From a virus, in the IMG/VR virus record IMGVR_UViG_3300042295_001683, positions 1 through 64,000 of that record: a stretch of DNA of 64,000 nt; one strand, 5' to 3'. The translations under genes were made by a program, and so were the position numbers. Each line of letters begins with the position of its first letter. The first letter of the stretch is position 1. Below are positions 46,558 through 54,186 of the stretch, piece by piece. The notes below the pieces were generated by a model. That model had not been told where the DNA came from. It was given only the letters and a program-made list of their open reading frames with translations, and made no database searches.

Positions 46558-46614
46558 ACCAATGTCTATCAAAATCAAATTCTCTTTGTTGCCTGAGTTG
46601 AGAAGAGCATATGC

Positions 46615-46915
46615 TTCCAATCAGCCGATCACTTAACCAGAAGTTTCACCACTATCGCCTCTCTTCCAATCAGCCGATCGCTTAACCAAAAGTTTCACCA
46701 TTCTGAGTTTCCAAAAATTGCAAATAACCTTGCCTTCCAATCAATTGATCGTCTAACCACTAGTTTCACCATGAACTAGAGCGCCGCTTTACAGCCTGTA
46801 TCGGTACTTCCAATCAGCCGATCGCTTAACCAAAAGTTTCACTGGACAAAATGACAATTTTATATGTCAGCTACCTTCCTTCCAATCAGCCGATCGCTTA
46901 ACCAGAAGTTTCACC
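46615..46915 (-). CRISPR. CRISPR array, 5 repeats and 4 spacers
   Basis: Five 36-base repeats at 46615-46650, 46664-46699, 46735-46770, 46808-46843 and 46880-46915, written on + as TTCCAATCAGCCGATCGCTT followed by a segment ending in GTTTCACC. Spacers are 13, 35, 37 and 36 bases. Against the last copy, R1 and R2 have one change, R4 two, and R3 about seven. A C precedes most repeats. The effector gene lies on the minus strand and runs straight into the repeat at 46880-46915, so that is probably the first repeat and transcription goes leftward. No AT-rich leader separates gene and array. Confidence 0.88.
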
Positions 46916-48643
46916 TAACAGATCCCAAAAACCAAGCTGAGAGCCAATATTAGGATCGATTTGCGCGGATCGCTTACGAGATTGCAATTTAGAGTCGGCT
47001 TTAGATAGTGATTTTAAATCTTGCCATAGCTCAAAGTCTTGTGGTGATTGGTTTTCAGAGTTTGCGCGAGTGGTTAGGTTGCGATCTAGCTGTAAATCAT
47101 TGTCTGGTAAGGGCTTAAGCTTATCAGCTTCCAATCTTTTATCAGTACTATTTACAGCCCCGCTTTCGCGGTTGATTGCGGGAGTTGTTTCTCCTCCCGA
47201 TCCTTTCTTACTCTTGCGAGTCTTACTCGGTTGGCGCTTCTTCCCATGCGTTGCATGATCCACGCCCTTAAATTCCCCCGATGAAGCGGGGTATGGTATC
47301 AGTACCAAGCCTTTAAAAGCAACATTACGGATAACGGTTGAGGCGTTGTTATCTGCGTTGTCACCATGACCACAATTCAAGCATTTAAAAACAGCTTGAG
47401 ATGGTCGAAACTTTTCGGAATAGTAGCCACACTGAGAGCAACCTTGAGAAGTGTGCGGTGCGGGTACTTTCACAAATATTCTTTCTGATGCTTTAGATTT
47501 AGTCTCTAGCATCGTCTTTGTTTTACCGATCGCCACATCATGAAGCGATTTATTTAAACCAGCTTTAGCAGCCGATCCGTTGGGTAGAAAAGCGCCATTT
47601 TCACCAGCTTTCGCCTTTGGTGCGCGTACCATATTTTTAACTTTGGTATCTTCAATGGCGATGCTTTGATATTCACTTACATATTTTGAAGTGAGCTTAT
47701 GGATAAAGCGATCCCTTTGCCTAGCGATTTTAAGATGCGCTTTAGCTAGTTTAGAGCGTTTAGCTTTTAGCCTGTTAGAGCCATCTTTTGAGCGAGAGAT
47801 AGAGCGCTGAATACGAGCTAATTTCTTAGCTTGCATCTTTGCGTAACGCTTAGATTTGTGTAGTCTCCCATCACTATCTGCAATAGGAGCGACTACACCA
47901 AAATCTAAACCTACTTCTTGCTTTTTTGCTGGTTTAACGGGCTTTACATCTACCGTGCTAGTGAATTGCACATAATAACCATCAGCTTTTTGGACGATGC
48001 GTACAATCGTATGATTGCCAGCATAGCGACGGTAGAATCCCTTGCATTTGATTTGTCCTAGTCTTGGATAATCAATTAATGCATTGTCATTACCCAAGGG
48101 CAAAATATTAACGTATATCCGACCGTTGCCATTAGAAAAGCTTTCTAATTTATCAGCTTTCTTTTTGTAACGTGGTCTGCCTTTTTTTCCCTTGCGGTAC
48201 TGAGTCCATGCATCAATTAGGTTATCCACAACAGATCGCCGTGATTCGCCATCAATAGAGTGTAGAAAATCAGGACACCGCATATTAGCGATAAAGCGAT
48301 AATTTTTAACGTGCTTAAATGGCTCTTCAATATCCCGATGTTTGCGGATGTCGCATTTATCAGGATAGTAAGCACAGCAAAGCCCGTATTGATTATCAGG
48401 ATTTACATACTCAATCCCGTCGATTTTGCATGATTTTCGCCATTGCCATACTTCAGGACTATACTCTGCCCATTCTTGTTTTGCCCTCCAATAACGTTGC
48501 TGATCTTCCTCAAGCAGACTTAAACCAACATTCCATACCCATTTAAGTTGAGTAAGCCACAAATCAATTTGTGTGCTTTGCTCAATCGTGGGAGACAACT
48601 TAAATTCAGTTATCTTTTTAGTAGTGGCTTCATTGCTAGTCAT
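46898..48643 (-). CDS. cas12: Compact Cas12/TnpB-like RNA-guided nuclease (type V-U-like)
   Basis: 581 aa, between TnpB (about 400) and large Cas12. The N-terminus 'FKLSPTIEQSTQIDLWLTQL' is TnpB-like. RuvC-I 'GLDFGVVAPIADSDG' (Asp247), RuvC-II 'SIAIEDTKVKNM' (Glu331), a zinc finger with Cys402/405/421/424 and RuvC-III 'DNADNNAS' (Asp431) are all intact, so DNA cleavage is expected to be possible. About 140 extra residues follow RuvC-III. From memory it is nearest to cyanobacterial V-U2-type (C2c8) or TnpB proteins. The last 18 bases are CRISPR repeat sequence. No TnpA or Cas1/Cas2 is seen. Confidence 0.8.
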   Translation of the reverse strand: MTSNEATTKKITEFKLSPTIEQSTQIDLWLTQLKWVWNVGLSLLEEDQQRYWRAKQEWAEYSPEVWQWRKSCKIDGIEYVNPDNQYGLCCAYYPDKCDIRKHRDIEEPFKHVKNYRFIANMRCPDFLHSIDGESRRSVVDNLIDAWTQYRKGKKGRPRYKKKADKLESFSNGNGRIYVNILPLGNDNALIDYPRLGQIKCKGFYRRYAGNHTIVRIVQKADGYYVQFTSTVDVKPVKPAKKQEVGLDFGVVAPIADSDGRLHKSKRYAKMQAKKLARIQRSISRSKDGSNRLKAKRSKLAKAHLKIARQRDRFIHKLTSKYVSEYQSIAIEDTKVKNMVRAPKAKAGENGAFLPNGSAAKAGLNKSLHDVAIGKTKTMLETKSKASERIFVKVPAPHTSQGCSQCGYYSEKFRPSQAVFKCLNCGHGDNADNNASTVIRNVAFKGLVLIPYPASSGEFKGVDHATHGKKRQPSKTRKSKKGSGGETTPAINRESGAVNSTDKRLEADKLKPLPDNDLQLDRNLTTRANSENQSPQDFELWQDLKSLSKADSKLQSRKRSAQIDPNIGSQLGFWDLLGETSG

Positions 48644-48649
48644 ATACTG

Positions 48650-48679
48650 ATAGTATCATAGTATTGATACTATTGACAA
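48650..48679 (-). promoter_or_regulatory. Promoter of the Cas12-like gene
   Basis: On the minus strand TTGTCA, an 18-base spacer and TACTAT. The inverted repeat ATAGTAT-CA-ATACTAT (48658-48673 on +: ATAGTATTGATACTAT) fills the spacer. The start codon at 48643 is only about 7 bases past the -10, so the transcript may be leaderless. Confidence 0.6.
48658..48673. promoter_or_regulatory. Operator-like inverted repeat between effector and regulator
   Basis: ATAGTATTGATACTAT has 7-bp arms around TT/GA. Its core TAGTA-N4-TACTA recurs exactly at 59071-59084 and 60478-60491, and in a degraded form at 60909-60922, always within a promoter spacer or touching the -10. Confidence 0.65.
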
Positions 48680-48701
48680 GCTTTTAATACAAGCTTTTAA
48701 T
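48673..48701 (+). promoter_or_regulatory. Promoter of the HTH regulator
   Basis: TTGACA, 17 bases, TTTAAT. The ATG at 48708 is about 7 bases beyond the -10, so the message may be leaderless, as for the divergent effector gene. Confidence 0.6.
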
Positions 48702-48707
48702 TGTGAT

Positions 48708-48917
48708 ATGGCTTTAAGAAATATAGTTAAAGAATTTCTGGAAGAAAGAAAAATAACCGCTTATCAGTTCGTCAAAGAAACGGGGATAAGCGGTACAACT
48801 GGCTATGAGTTAGCGCGTAACCCTTGGCATATACCATCTACAGGCTCAATCGCTAAAATCTGCGATACCTACAAAATTCAACCATCTGAAATTGTTGTTT
48901 GGGTAGGGAATGAATAA
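48708..48917 (+). CDS. HTH regulator divergent from the Cas12-like gene
   Basis: 69 aa XRE-type HTH: 'LEERKITAYQFVKETGISGT' and 'PSTGSIAKICDTYKIQPSEI'. It shares a 64-base control region containing the inverted repeat with the effector gene. The layout recalls CvkR-type repressors next to cas12k, although that protein is of another family. Likely represses the effector and itself. Confidence 0.72.
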   Translation: MALRNIVKEFLEERKITAYQFVKETGISGTTGYELARNPWHIPSTGSIAKICDTYKIQPSEIVVWVGNE

Positions 48918-48987
48918 CAGCCGCATAAGCTAAAATCATGAAGCAAGGTTAAACACTATCTTTAGCGTTGAGTCAGCCCCTTGCAAC

Positions 48988-49019
48988 AAAAAGCCGATCG
49001 CTTGTTGGTCGGCTTTTTT
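48988..49019 (+). terminator. Terminator after the HTH regulator
   Basis: AAAAAGCCGATC and GGTCGGCTTTTTT form a stem with a run of six T. Confidence 0.8.
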
Positions 49020-49091
49020 GTTGCGTAATCTCCTATACAAAAACCTGCGAGATACTTGCAATAATTAACCAACGTATCAAGTAAGAATATT

Positions 49092-49292
49092 ATGCAAGTT
49101 TGCGATATTTGCGGCGCTCAAGAAACTAACGGTAATATCTCCTTATCAGCCGACCGCAATCGGCATATATCTGTATCTAATAAGGATTTGCATTATACAA
49201 GATGTTGCCAGATCGCTATCAGTCGAGGTCGCAAAGGTTGTTTGAATAGATTAGGAAAAGTTATAGATCTTTCTACTCTGTTTGGTGTTTAG
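49092..49292 (+). CDS. Small Cys-rich (zinc-finger-like) protein
   Basis: 66 aa, 'VCDICGAQETNGNISLSADR' plus two later Cys ('RCCQIAISRGRKGC'), enough for one zinc site. Last gene of the island; it meets the end of the tape measure gene convergently, one base apart. Confidence 0.5.
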   Translation: MQVCDICGAQETNGNISLSADRNRHISVSNKDLHYTRCCQIAISRGRKGCLNRLGKVIDLSTLFGV

Positions 49293-49293
49293 A

Positions 49294-52200
49294 TTACATA
49301 CTCAACGCCGCCGATCGTGCCATCTCCCTTTGAATTTGCAAAGCGATCTCAGTAGCATTACCGCTACCAGTCGTCACATTTACGTTATAGGTTTTGTTAC
49401 CGCCCGAATTGTTCAATACGTTCTTAGTCTGATTTGCAGGTAGGACATTAGAGCCTCTAGGCAATGTCACAAGCTCAGCACCTCGTTCTCCTACCAATGC
49501 AATACCGCCGCGGAAGTTTGTAACACCACTAGCAAAAGCAGGAACTTTTCCTACCCCTACAGCGCCGCTAAGTGGTGAAGCCCCTTTGGCGACTGATAGA
49601 GCGCTGATAATTTGCTGTGCAGACTTACCTAAAATTTGCTGTATCTCAATCGCAGACGCTTTATCTAGCGCCCTTTGTTGCTCTTTAAATACTCTCTCAC
49701 GTTCGATTTTCTGATCCTCAAACGCCCGATCAAGCGCTAGCTCTTTCTCTTTTTGAGCTAACTTAATCGTCTCTAGCTCAGCATCAGCAGCTTTCCTGAG
49801 TGCTAAGTCCTCGTTAGTTTGCTGTAGTTTTAAAGCACGTTCTTCATCGGCTTGCTGCTTTTTAATTGTTGCAAGTTCACCTCTCTCGAAAGCTAATTTA
49901 CTAGCCTGTAATTCAGCTTCGATTCTTTGTTTTTCAGGTTTGAGTACAGTGTTCTCAAAGTTCAACTTAGCAGCGTTTTGCTCAGCATCAAAAGCCAACT
50001 TAGCAGCGTTTAATTCAGCTTCAAAAGCCTTGTCACTAGCTCTCTTGACCTCTGTGCGCTTTACATCTTCAGCTTTATCGATTTCAAGCTGCTTGGCTTT
50101 GTTGGCTTTCTCTAATTCGTCCAATGCAAGTTGTACTTTTTTCTGCTCTTCACCCGTAGCGATCGCGGATACTTGAGCTATTTGCTTGGCTTGAGCAACT
50201 AACTGTTCTTGGCTTTGTACTCCGCCCTGTCCTTGGGTAGCTGCTTGTGCTCTAATGCGATTCTCTTCTTCGATTTGCGCTGCAATCCTAGCCCGATCTT
50301 CGGGCTTGGCAGTAGCGATCGCGCCTTCATTACTGATTAATTGCTTAGCTTTTGACAAAGCCTCAGATGCTTGTTTATCACGCTGAGCGCGTTGCGCTGC
50401 AAAAGCTTCATCGTCTTTACGTTGCTTTTCTGCTCTCTGTTCCTTAAGTGCATTTTGCTTGTCATCAAAATCCTGCTTGAGTTTGTTTAGTTTCTCCTCG
50501 TTTGCACGTTTCTTGGCATCAAGAGCATCCTCAAGTTGTAGTTTTTTGGCATTCTGAGCGTCGTCAAATGCGCGTTGCTTATCTTGTAAAGCTAGGGTTT
50601 GCTTTTCCTTTAGTACCTCTGTTTCTAGCGCTTGCTTGCGATCTAGCTCACCTTTTGCGAGTGCATTTTTTTCTTCAATTGCTTTGATTGCATTGGCATT
50701 CTCACGATCTCGCTTGGCTTTGGTGTCTTCAAAGGATCTCTTGATATTTTTTTCAGCGTCTTGGTTTTGGGCTTCCCTGATTCTTTCAGCTTGCTTGCGT
50801 TGTTCATCGGTTACTTCAGCTTCCTTTGCTGCTGTACTATTTACCGCAGCAATTCGATCTTCTAAAAGTTTTTTGCGTTTGGAGAATATTGCAATCTCAT
50901 TGTTTAGAAGTTTTTGTAAAGCAGGGTTATCAGAAGCGCCTTGAGCTTGCGCTTTCAAGGAATTAATAGCTAAATCAATATTTTCAACCTGCTCCTTGGT
51001 TTCTTTATTAAATTTCGCTACTCCTTCGGCACCCAATCTATTTTTAGCCCCTGTAGCGTCAATGGCTACACCGTATTTATTCAATACGTTGAGTGATTCG
51101 TCAAGGTCTTTGGTATATTCCTTTTGATTTTCAGCAAATTCAATTACTTCTTTTTGTCGCCCCCTTTGCGCCCCAAAAATATCAAATGTTGCGCCTTGTC
51201 TTCCTAATCCGTCGTCAGTAGTTTGCTCAGGTGGCGCTAGCTTACCGCGTAGCGCTTGTAATTCTGCTAATTTTTGCTTGTAATCCTGCAAGCTTTTTGT
51301 CGATTCCGAAACATTAAAAGCTGATGATAATTGCTTACCTACTGCAATTAGTGGAATCGCAGCAATAGCAATTAACCCCAATGGCGTTGTCAGTGCATAC
51401 GCCGCTACACTAGCAGCCGTGAGCGCACCTGTTAGCACTCCCGTACCTACAGCAAGTGCCCCTTGAGCGATCGCCGCTAATCCCGCTTTAGTGGTTAGCA
51501 GTGTAAAGGCATTACTAGCTAGGGTAGTCGCAAAGGTGAGGGCTTTAGTACCAAAAGCTGCAATACCAGCCGCCCCACCAAATAACTTTAACCCCTCAAC
51601 AAAAGCTGGAGCCGCCGCGCCGATCGCTGTAAGAGCCGCACCTAATGTAACAATACCGCCAACTAGTCCAATAATCGCGCCTAAACCTACTTGAATTGGT
51701 GCGGGTAATTGGTTGAATACATCAACAGCCGCGCCTACAACCGCTATTAATGGCGCAAAAGCTGTTTGTGTACCACGTCCTAAATTTACTAAAGCTTCAT
51801 TGATTTTGTTGATTGCTGTTGTTATTTTCCCTTCAGCAGATTTAGCAACAACATCAAAACCAATTTGCGCTTTGCCCGAAGCATTGCCAACAGCTACTAG
51901 ATTCTCATTAAAGTTCTTAAGGTCGTCGTTAAGTAAAGGGACAACAGCAGTTAAACCATCAATATCTGTAAAGATTTTAGATAGCTGACTACTGGTGGTT
52001 AAGCCAGCCACTTTTAATCGATTGAGTACACCTGTTAATCCTTCAGTTTTAAGCGTTGTAGCAGCGTTAGTGATCCCAATAGCCTTCAATGCTTCTTTTG
52101 CGGATTGCGTGGGCTTAACCAAGTTGACGATCGCCTGTCTAATACCACTAACCGCAGTCTCGGTTTTAACGCCTTTAATCGTAACGCTTGCTATGGCAGC

Positions 52201-53229
52201 GTTTAACTCGTTTAGTGTTACGCCCGCACTTGCAGCAATTGGCGCAACTTTACCAAGCTGACCAGCAAATAATCCAATTGTAGTTTTACCTTTATCTTGG
52301 ACTACTGCTAATTGGTCTACTACCTTAGCAGCATCGCTAGCAGCTAAACCATAGGCATTCAAAATTGAGGTAGTTGCATCAGCTACCGTAGCTGTGTCAG
52401 TAAAACCAGCCTTAGCACCTAATACCGATACTCTGGCAATCTCTGAAGCATCAGCAGCATTAATAAATCCACTAGATAGAATTTCGTATTGTGCTGTTAA
52501 TATTTCGGTGCTGGTTACTTGATTGTTTAAATCCTTTGATAGCTTGATAGCTGTATTAGCAAAAGCGTTAGATTGAGTAGATAATGTCGCTACTTTAGTT
52601 TTGGCAGTATCAAAAGCCAAAAAAGCTTGATTAGCAGCACTAGAAACTTGATTGAAAGTAGTACCAATCCGTTCTAATGTCTGCGATGTATTTTGTAGTT
52701 GCTCAGCTAAATCTCGCGCTTTCTCAGTAGTAGCGCCAATGAACTGATTAAAAGTTACAGGACTCGCATCGTCAAAACCTTTCTTGATTTTGTCGAGATT
52801 AAGTTTATTGATTTCACTCGCTAGAGCTTTAGCGTTAGCAATATCAGCAGGATTAATCAGCTTTGCATCTATAGCTGCTAATTGCTGTTTGTATCGTAGT
52901 AATTCTTGTGCAACTCGCGCCGCCTCTTTGTCAGCGCCATCTGATACCCGTACAGCGCTAGCTGCTTTTTGTTTTTCTAGTTGCGAGATAAAAGCAGCCG
53001 ATCTAGTTGCGTCGTTTGCGCCGCTTTGTGCCTTTTTCTTCTCTAAAGCATCAACTTCTAGCTGTAGTTTTTTGAGCGAAGCTTCAGCAATTTTTGCTGA
53101 TTCCGCGCCGCCCAAATTTAAGACGGGTGCTTTGATATTACCGATCGCAGATTGCAAAGTTTTGATGTCACTGATCGCCTTGTCGATGCCATCAAAACTT
53201 ACTCTAATTGCGTAATTCTCATCAGCCAT
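49294..53229 (-). CDS. Tail tape measure protein
   Basis: 1311 aa. The N-terminal third has the TP901-type tape measure core ('AGFTDTATVADATTSILNAY' then 'GVKTETAVSGIRQAIVNLVK'). A hydrophobic Ala/Gly-rich region (about 480-650) is followed by a very long charged coiled coil (about 790-1190) and the end block 'GERGAELVTLPRGSNVLP'. It sets tail length; at about 1.5 angstrom per residue it predicts a tail near 190-200 nm. Many opposite-strand ORFs here are shadows of its coiled coil. Follows the chaperone genes in standard order. Confidence 0.95.
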   Translation of the reverse strand: MADENYAIRVSFDGIDKAISDIKTLQSAIGNIKAPVLNLGGAESAKIAEASLKKLQLEVDALEKKKAQSGANDATRSAAFISQLEKQKAASAVRVSDGADKEAARVAQELLRYKQQLAAIDAKLINPADIANAKALASEINKLNLDKIKKGFDDASPVTFNQFIGATTEKARDLAEQLQNTSQTLERIGTTFNQVSSAANQAFLAFDTAKTKVATLSTQSNAFANTAIKLSKDLNNQVTSTEILTAQYEILSSGFINAADASEIARVSVLGAKAGFTDTATVADATTSILNAYGLAASDAAKVVDQLAVVQDKGKTTIGLFAGQLGKVAPIAASAGVTLNELNAAIASVTIKGVKTETAVSGIRQAIVNLVKPTQSAKEALKAIGITNAATTLKTEGLTGVLNRLKVAGLTTSSQLSKIFTDIDGLTAVVPLLNDDLKNFNENLVAVGNASGKAQIGFDVVAKSAEGKITTAINKINEALVNLGRGTQTAFAPLIAVVGAAVDVFNQLPAPIQVGLGAIIGLVGGIVTLGAALTAIGAAAPAFVEGLKLFGGAAGIAAFGTKALTFATTLASNAFTLLTTKAGLAAIAQGALAVGTGVLTGALTAASVAAYALTTPLGLIAIAAIPLIAVGKQLSSAFNVSESTKSLQDYKQKLAELQALRGKLAPPEQTTDDGLGRQGATFDIFGAQRGRQKEVIEFAENQKEYTKDLDESLNVLNKYGVAIDATGAKNRLGAEGVAKFNKETKEQVENIDLAINSLKAQAQGASDNPALQKLLNNEIAIFSKRKKLLEDRIAAVNSTAAKEAEVTDEQRKQAERIREAQNQDAEKNIKRSFEDTKAKRDRENANAIKAIEEKNALAKGELDRKQALETEVLKEKQTLALQDKQRAFDDAQNAKKLQLEDALDAKKRANEEKLNKLKQDFDDKQNALKEQRAEKQRKDDEAFAAQRAQRDKQASEALSKAKQLISNEGAIATAKPEDRARIAAQIEEENRIRAQAATQGQGGVQSQEQLVAQAKQIAQVSAIATGEEQKKVQLALDELEKANKAKQLEIDKAEDVKRTEVKRASDKAFEAELNAAKLAFDAEQNAAKLNFENTVLKPEKQRIEAELQASKLAFERGELATIKKQQADEERALKLQQTNEDLALRKAADAELETIKLAQKEKELALDRAFEDQKIERERVFKEQQRALDKASAIEIQQILGKSAQQIISALSVAKGASPLSGAVGVGKVPAFASGVTNFRGGIALVGERGAELVTLPRGSNVLPANQTKNVLNNSGGNKTYNVNVTTGSGNATEIALQIQREMARSAALSM

Positions 53230-53231
53230 AT

Positions 53232-53980
53232 CTAGTCACCCGCTAATAATTCAATCGTCTCGTAATCGCAAATTTCTACAACCCAATTCGGGATCTTGCC
53301 TTTCTTAAACAGCAAAGCAAACTTCTTGGCAAAGGTTACAGACATCCGCTTTTTGGCTTGCATTCTACGCAATGCTTGCAGTGAAGGGGTAAGCGATCTA
53401 AAGGCTTTCTCACGGTCTTTAAAATCACCAGTAGCTAACGTATTTCGCGCCGCAATCACCTCTAGTTCTGCCGATCGCTGTAACTCTTGCTCGTTAATAT
53501 AAGCAAGATATTGCCTAATTACGCTGATTCGAGTAGACCCGAAATTTCCACTAAATTTGTCTCGGAATCTTGATCCTGTGAGTTTGAGGTAGATTTGATT
53601 CCACTCTTCCTCAATGTCTTTAACGGTACGGTTGGACTTCCGTCCTTTCCCTCAGTCACGGGTTCATCAAGTTCATAGTTTTCAGTAATTCCCTCGCGTT
53701 CAGATACAAAAGTTAGCCACAAAGCCTCGATCAAAAGTATTGACTTTTTGAGCTGTGCTGTAATTTCTTCACGGCTTACAGATAATCGCACTGCCAACCA
53801 TGCCGATACCTGTACGATTTTCCACTCAGTATTGGCACTAGTCGAGCTTAAATCAATAGCGATCGCTTTATCGACTGCAATCGCTTCATCTACGGTTAAT
53901 TCCCCTAGTAAAGGAATTTCAACACCAAAAACGGTTTTAGATTTAAAGGGAGGCTTTTGCTCAATCTCAAAAATTAGCAT
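53232..53980 (-). CDS. Tail assembly chaperone long form (gpG-T-like) by -1 frameshift
   Basis: Fusion of the 153-codon frame with the -1 frame: codons from 53980 to 53645 (112), then from 53645 to 53232 (137 aa), total about 249 aa. The -1 frame is open from a TGA just before the slippery heptamer to the TAG at 53232, and its only start otherwise is a GTG at 53459. The added part contains 'TVKDIEEEWNQIYLKL' and a basic C-terminal domain 'FAKKFALLFKKGKIPNW'. This matches the lambda gpG/gpGT arrangement directly before the tape measure gene. Confidence 0.75.
53519..53980 (-). CDS. Tail assembly chaperone short form (gpG-like)
   Basis: 153 aa, helical N-terminal domain ('LLGELTVDEAIAVDKAIAID', 'SREEITAQLKKSILLIEALW') and a disordered, Ser/Asp-rich end. 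In lambdoid phages the short form is made in excess and coats the tape measure protein. It overlaps the 53974 gene by 7 bases. Confidence 0.72.
   Translation of the reverse strand: MLIFEIEQKPPFKSKTVFGVEIPLLGELTVDEAIAVDKAIAIDLSSTSANTEWKIVQVSAWLAVRLSVSREEITAQLKKSILLIEALWLTFVSEREGITENYELDEPVTEGKDGSPTVPLKTLRKSGIKSTSNSQDQDSETNLVEISGLLESA
53645..53651 (-). promoter_or_regulatory. Programmed -1 ribosomal frameshift site (GGGAAAG)
   Basis: On the coding strand the heptamer G GGA AAG, in the zero frame of the short chaperone, is the same slippery sequence used by lambda gpG. Slippage to GGG AAA moves the ribosome into the -1 frame, open for 137 more codons. Confidence 0.75.
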
Positions 53981-54186
53981 ATTTGCAAAGTGATATTTTG
54001 ATGTGTATTAATGTCAGTCTTTGGGATTAATACAGTGGCAACCAAAACGCGATCGCCACTGTATAAATCTACTTTTGTTTCTTGCGTAAACTCTTCCCTT
54101 AGATAAAGCATTTCGGCAATAAGCTGCTTGCCGTCTAGCTTGCAGCTTATTGCGTATGCTTTAGGAGAGATTAGATATTCGTGCAT
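53974..54186 (-). CDS. Hypothetical tail-region protein
   Basis: 70 aa between the tail tube and chaperone genes. 'KAYAISCKLDGKQLIAEML' then a beta segment; no motif recognised. The start touches the previous stop. Confidence 0.5.
   Translation of the reverse strand: MHEYLISPKAYAISCKLDGKQLIAEMLYLREEFTQETKVDLYSGDRVLVATVLIPKTDINTHQNITLQIC

Noticed and set aside
46898-48643. Calling the effector an ordinary IS605-type TnpB insertion
   Set aside because: No TnpA and no typical IS200/605 end structures are seen, and a multi-repeat array joins its 3' end. A TnpB origin remains likely, but a plain insertion sequence does not explain the array.
48988-49019. GCCGATCGCTT in the terminator as a tracrRNA anti-repeat
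   Set aside because: It matches 11 bases of the CRISPR repeat, but the shared part is HIP1-like, common in this genome, and the site is a good terminator. Not enough for a tracrRNA.
49940-53215. Many long plus-strand ORFs opposite the tape measure gene
   Set aside because: They mirror the Ala/Lys/Glu-rich coiled coil and hydrophobic region of the tape measure frame, have no ribosome-binding sites and no recognisable domains.
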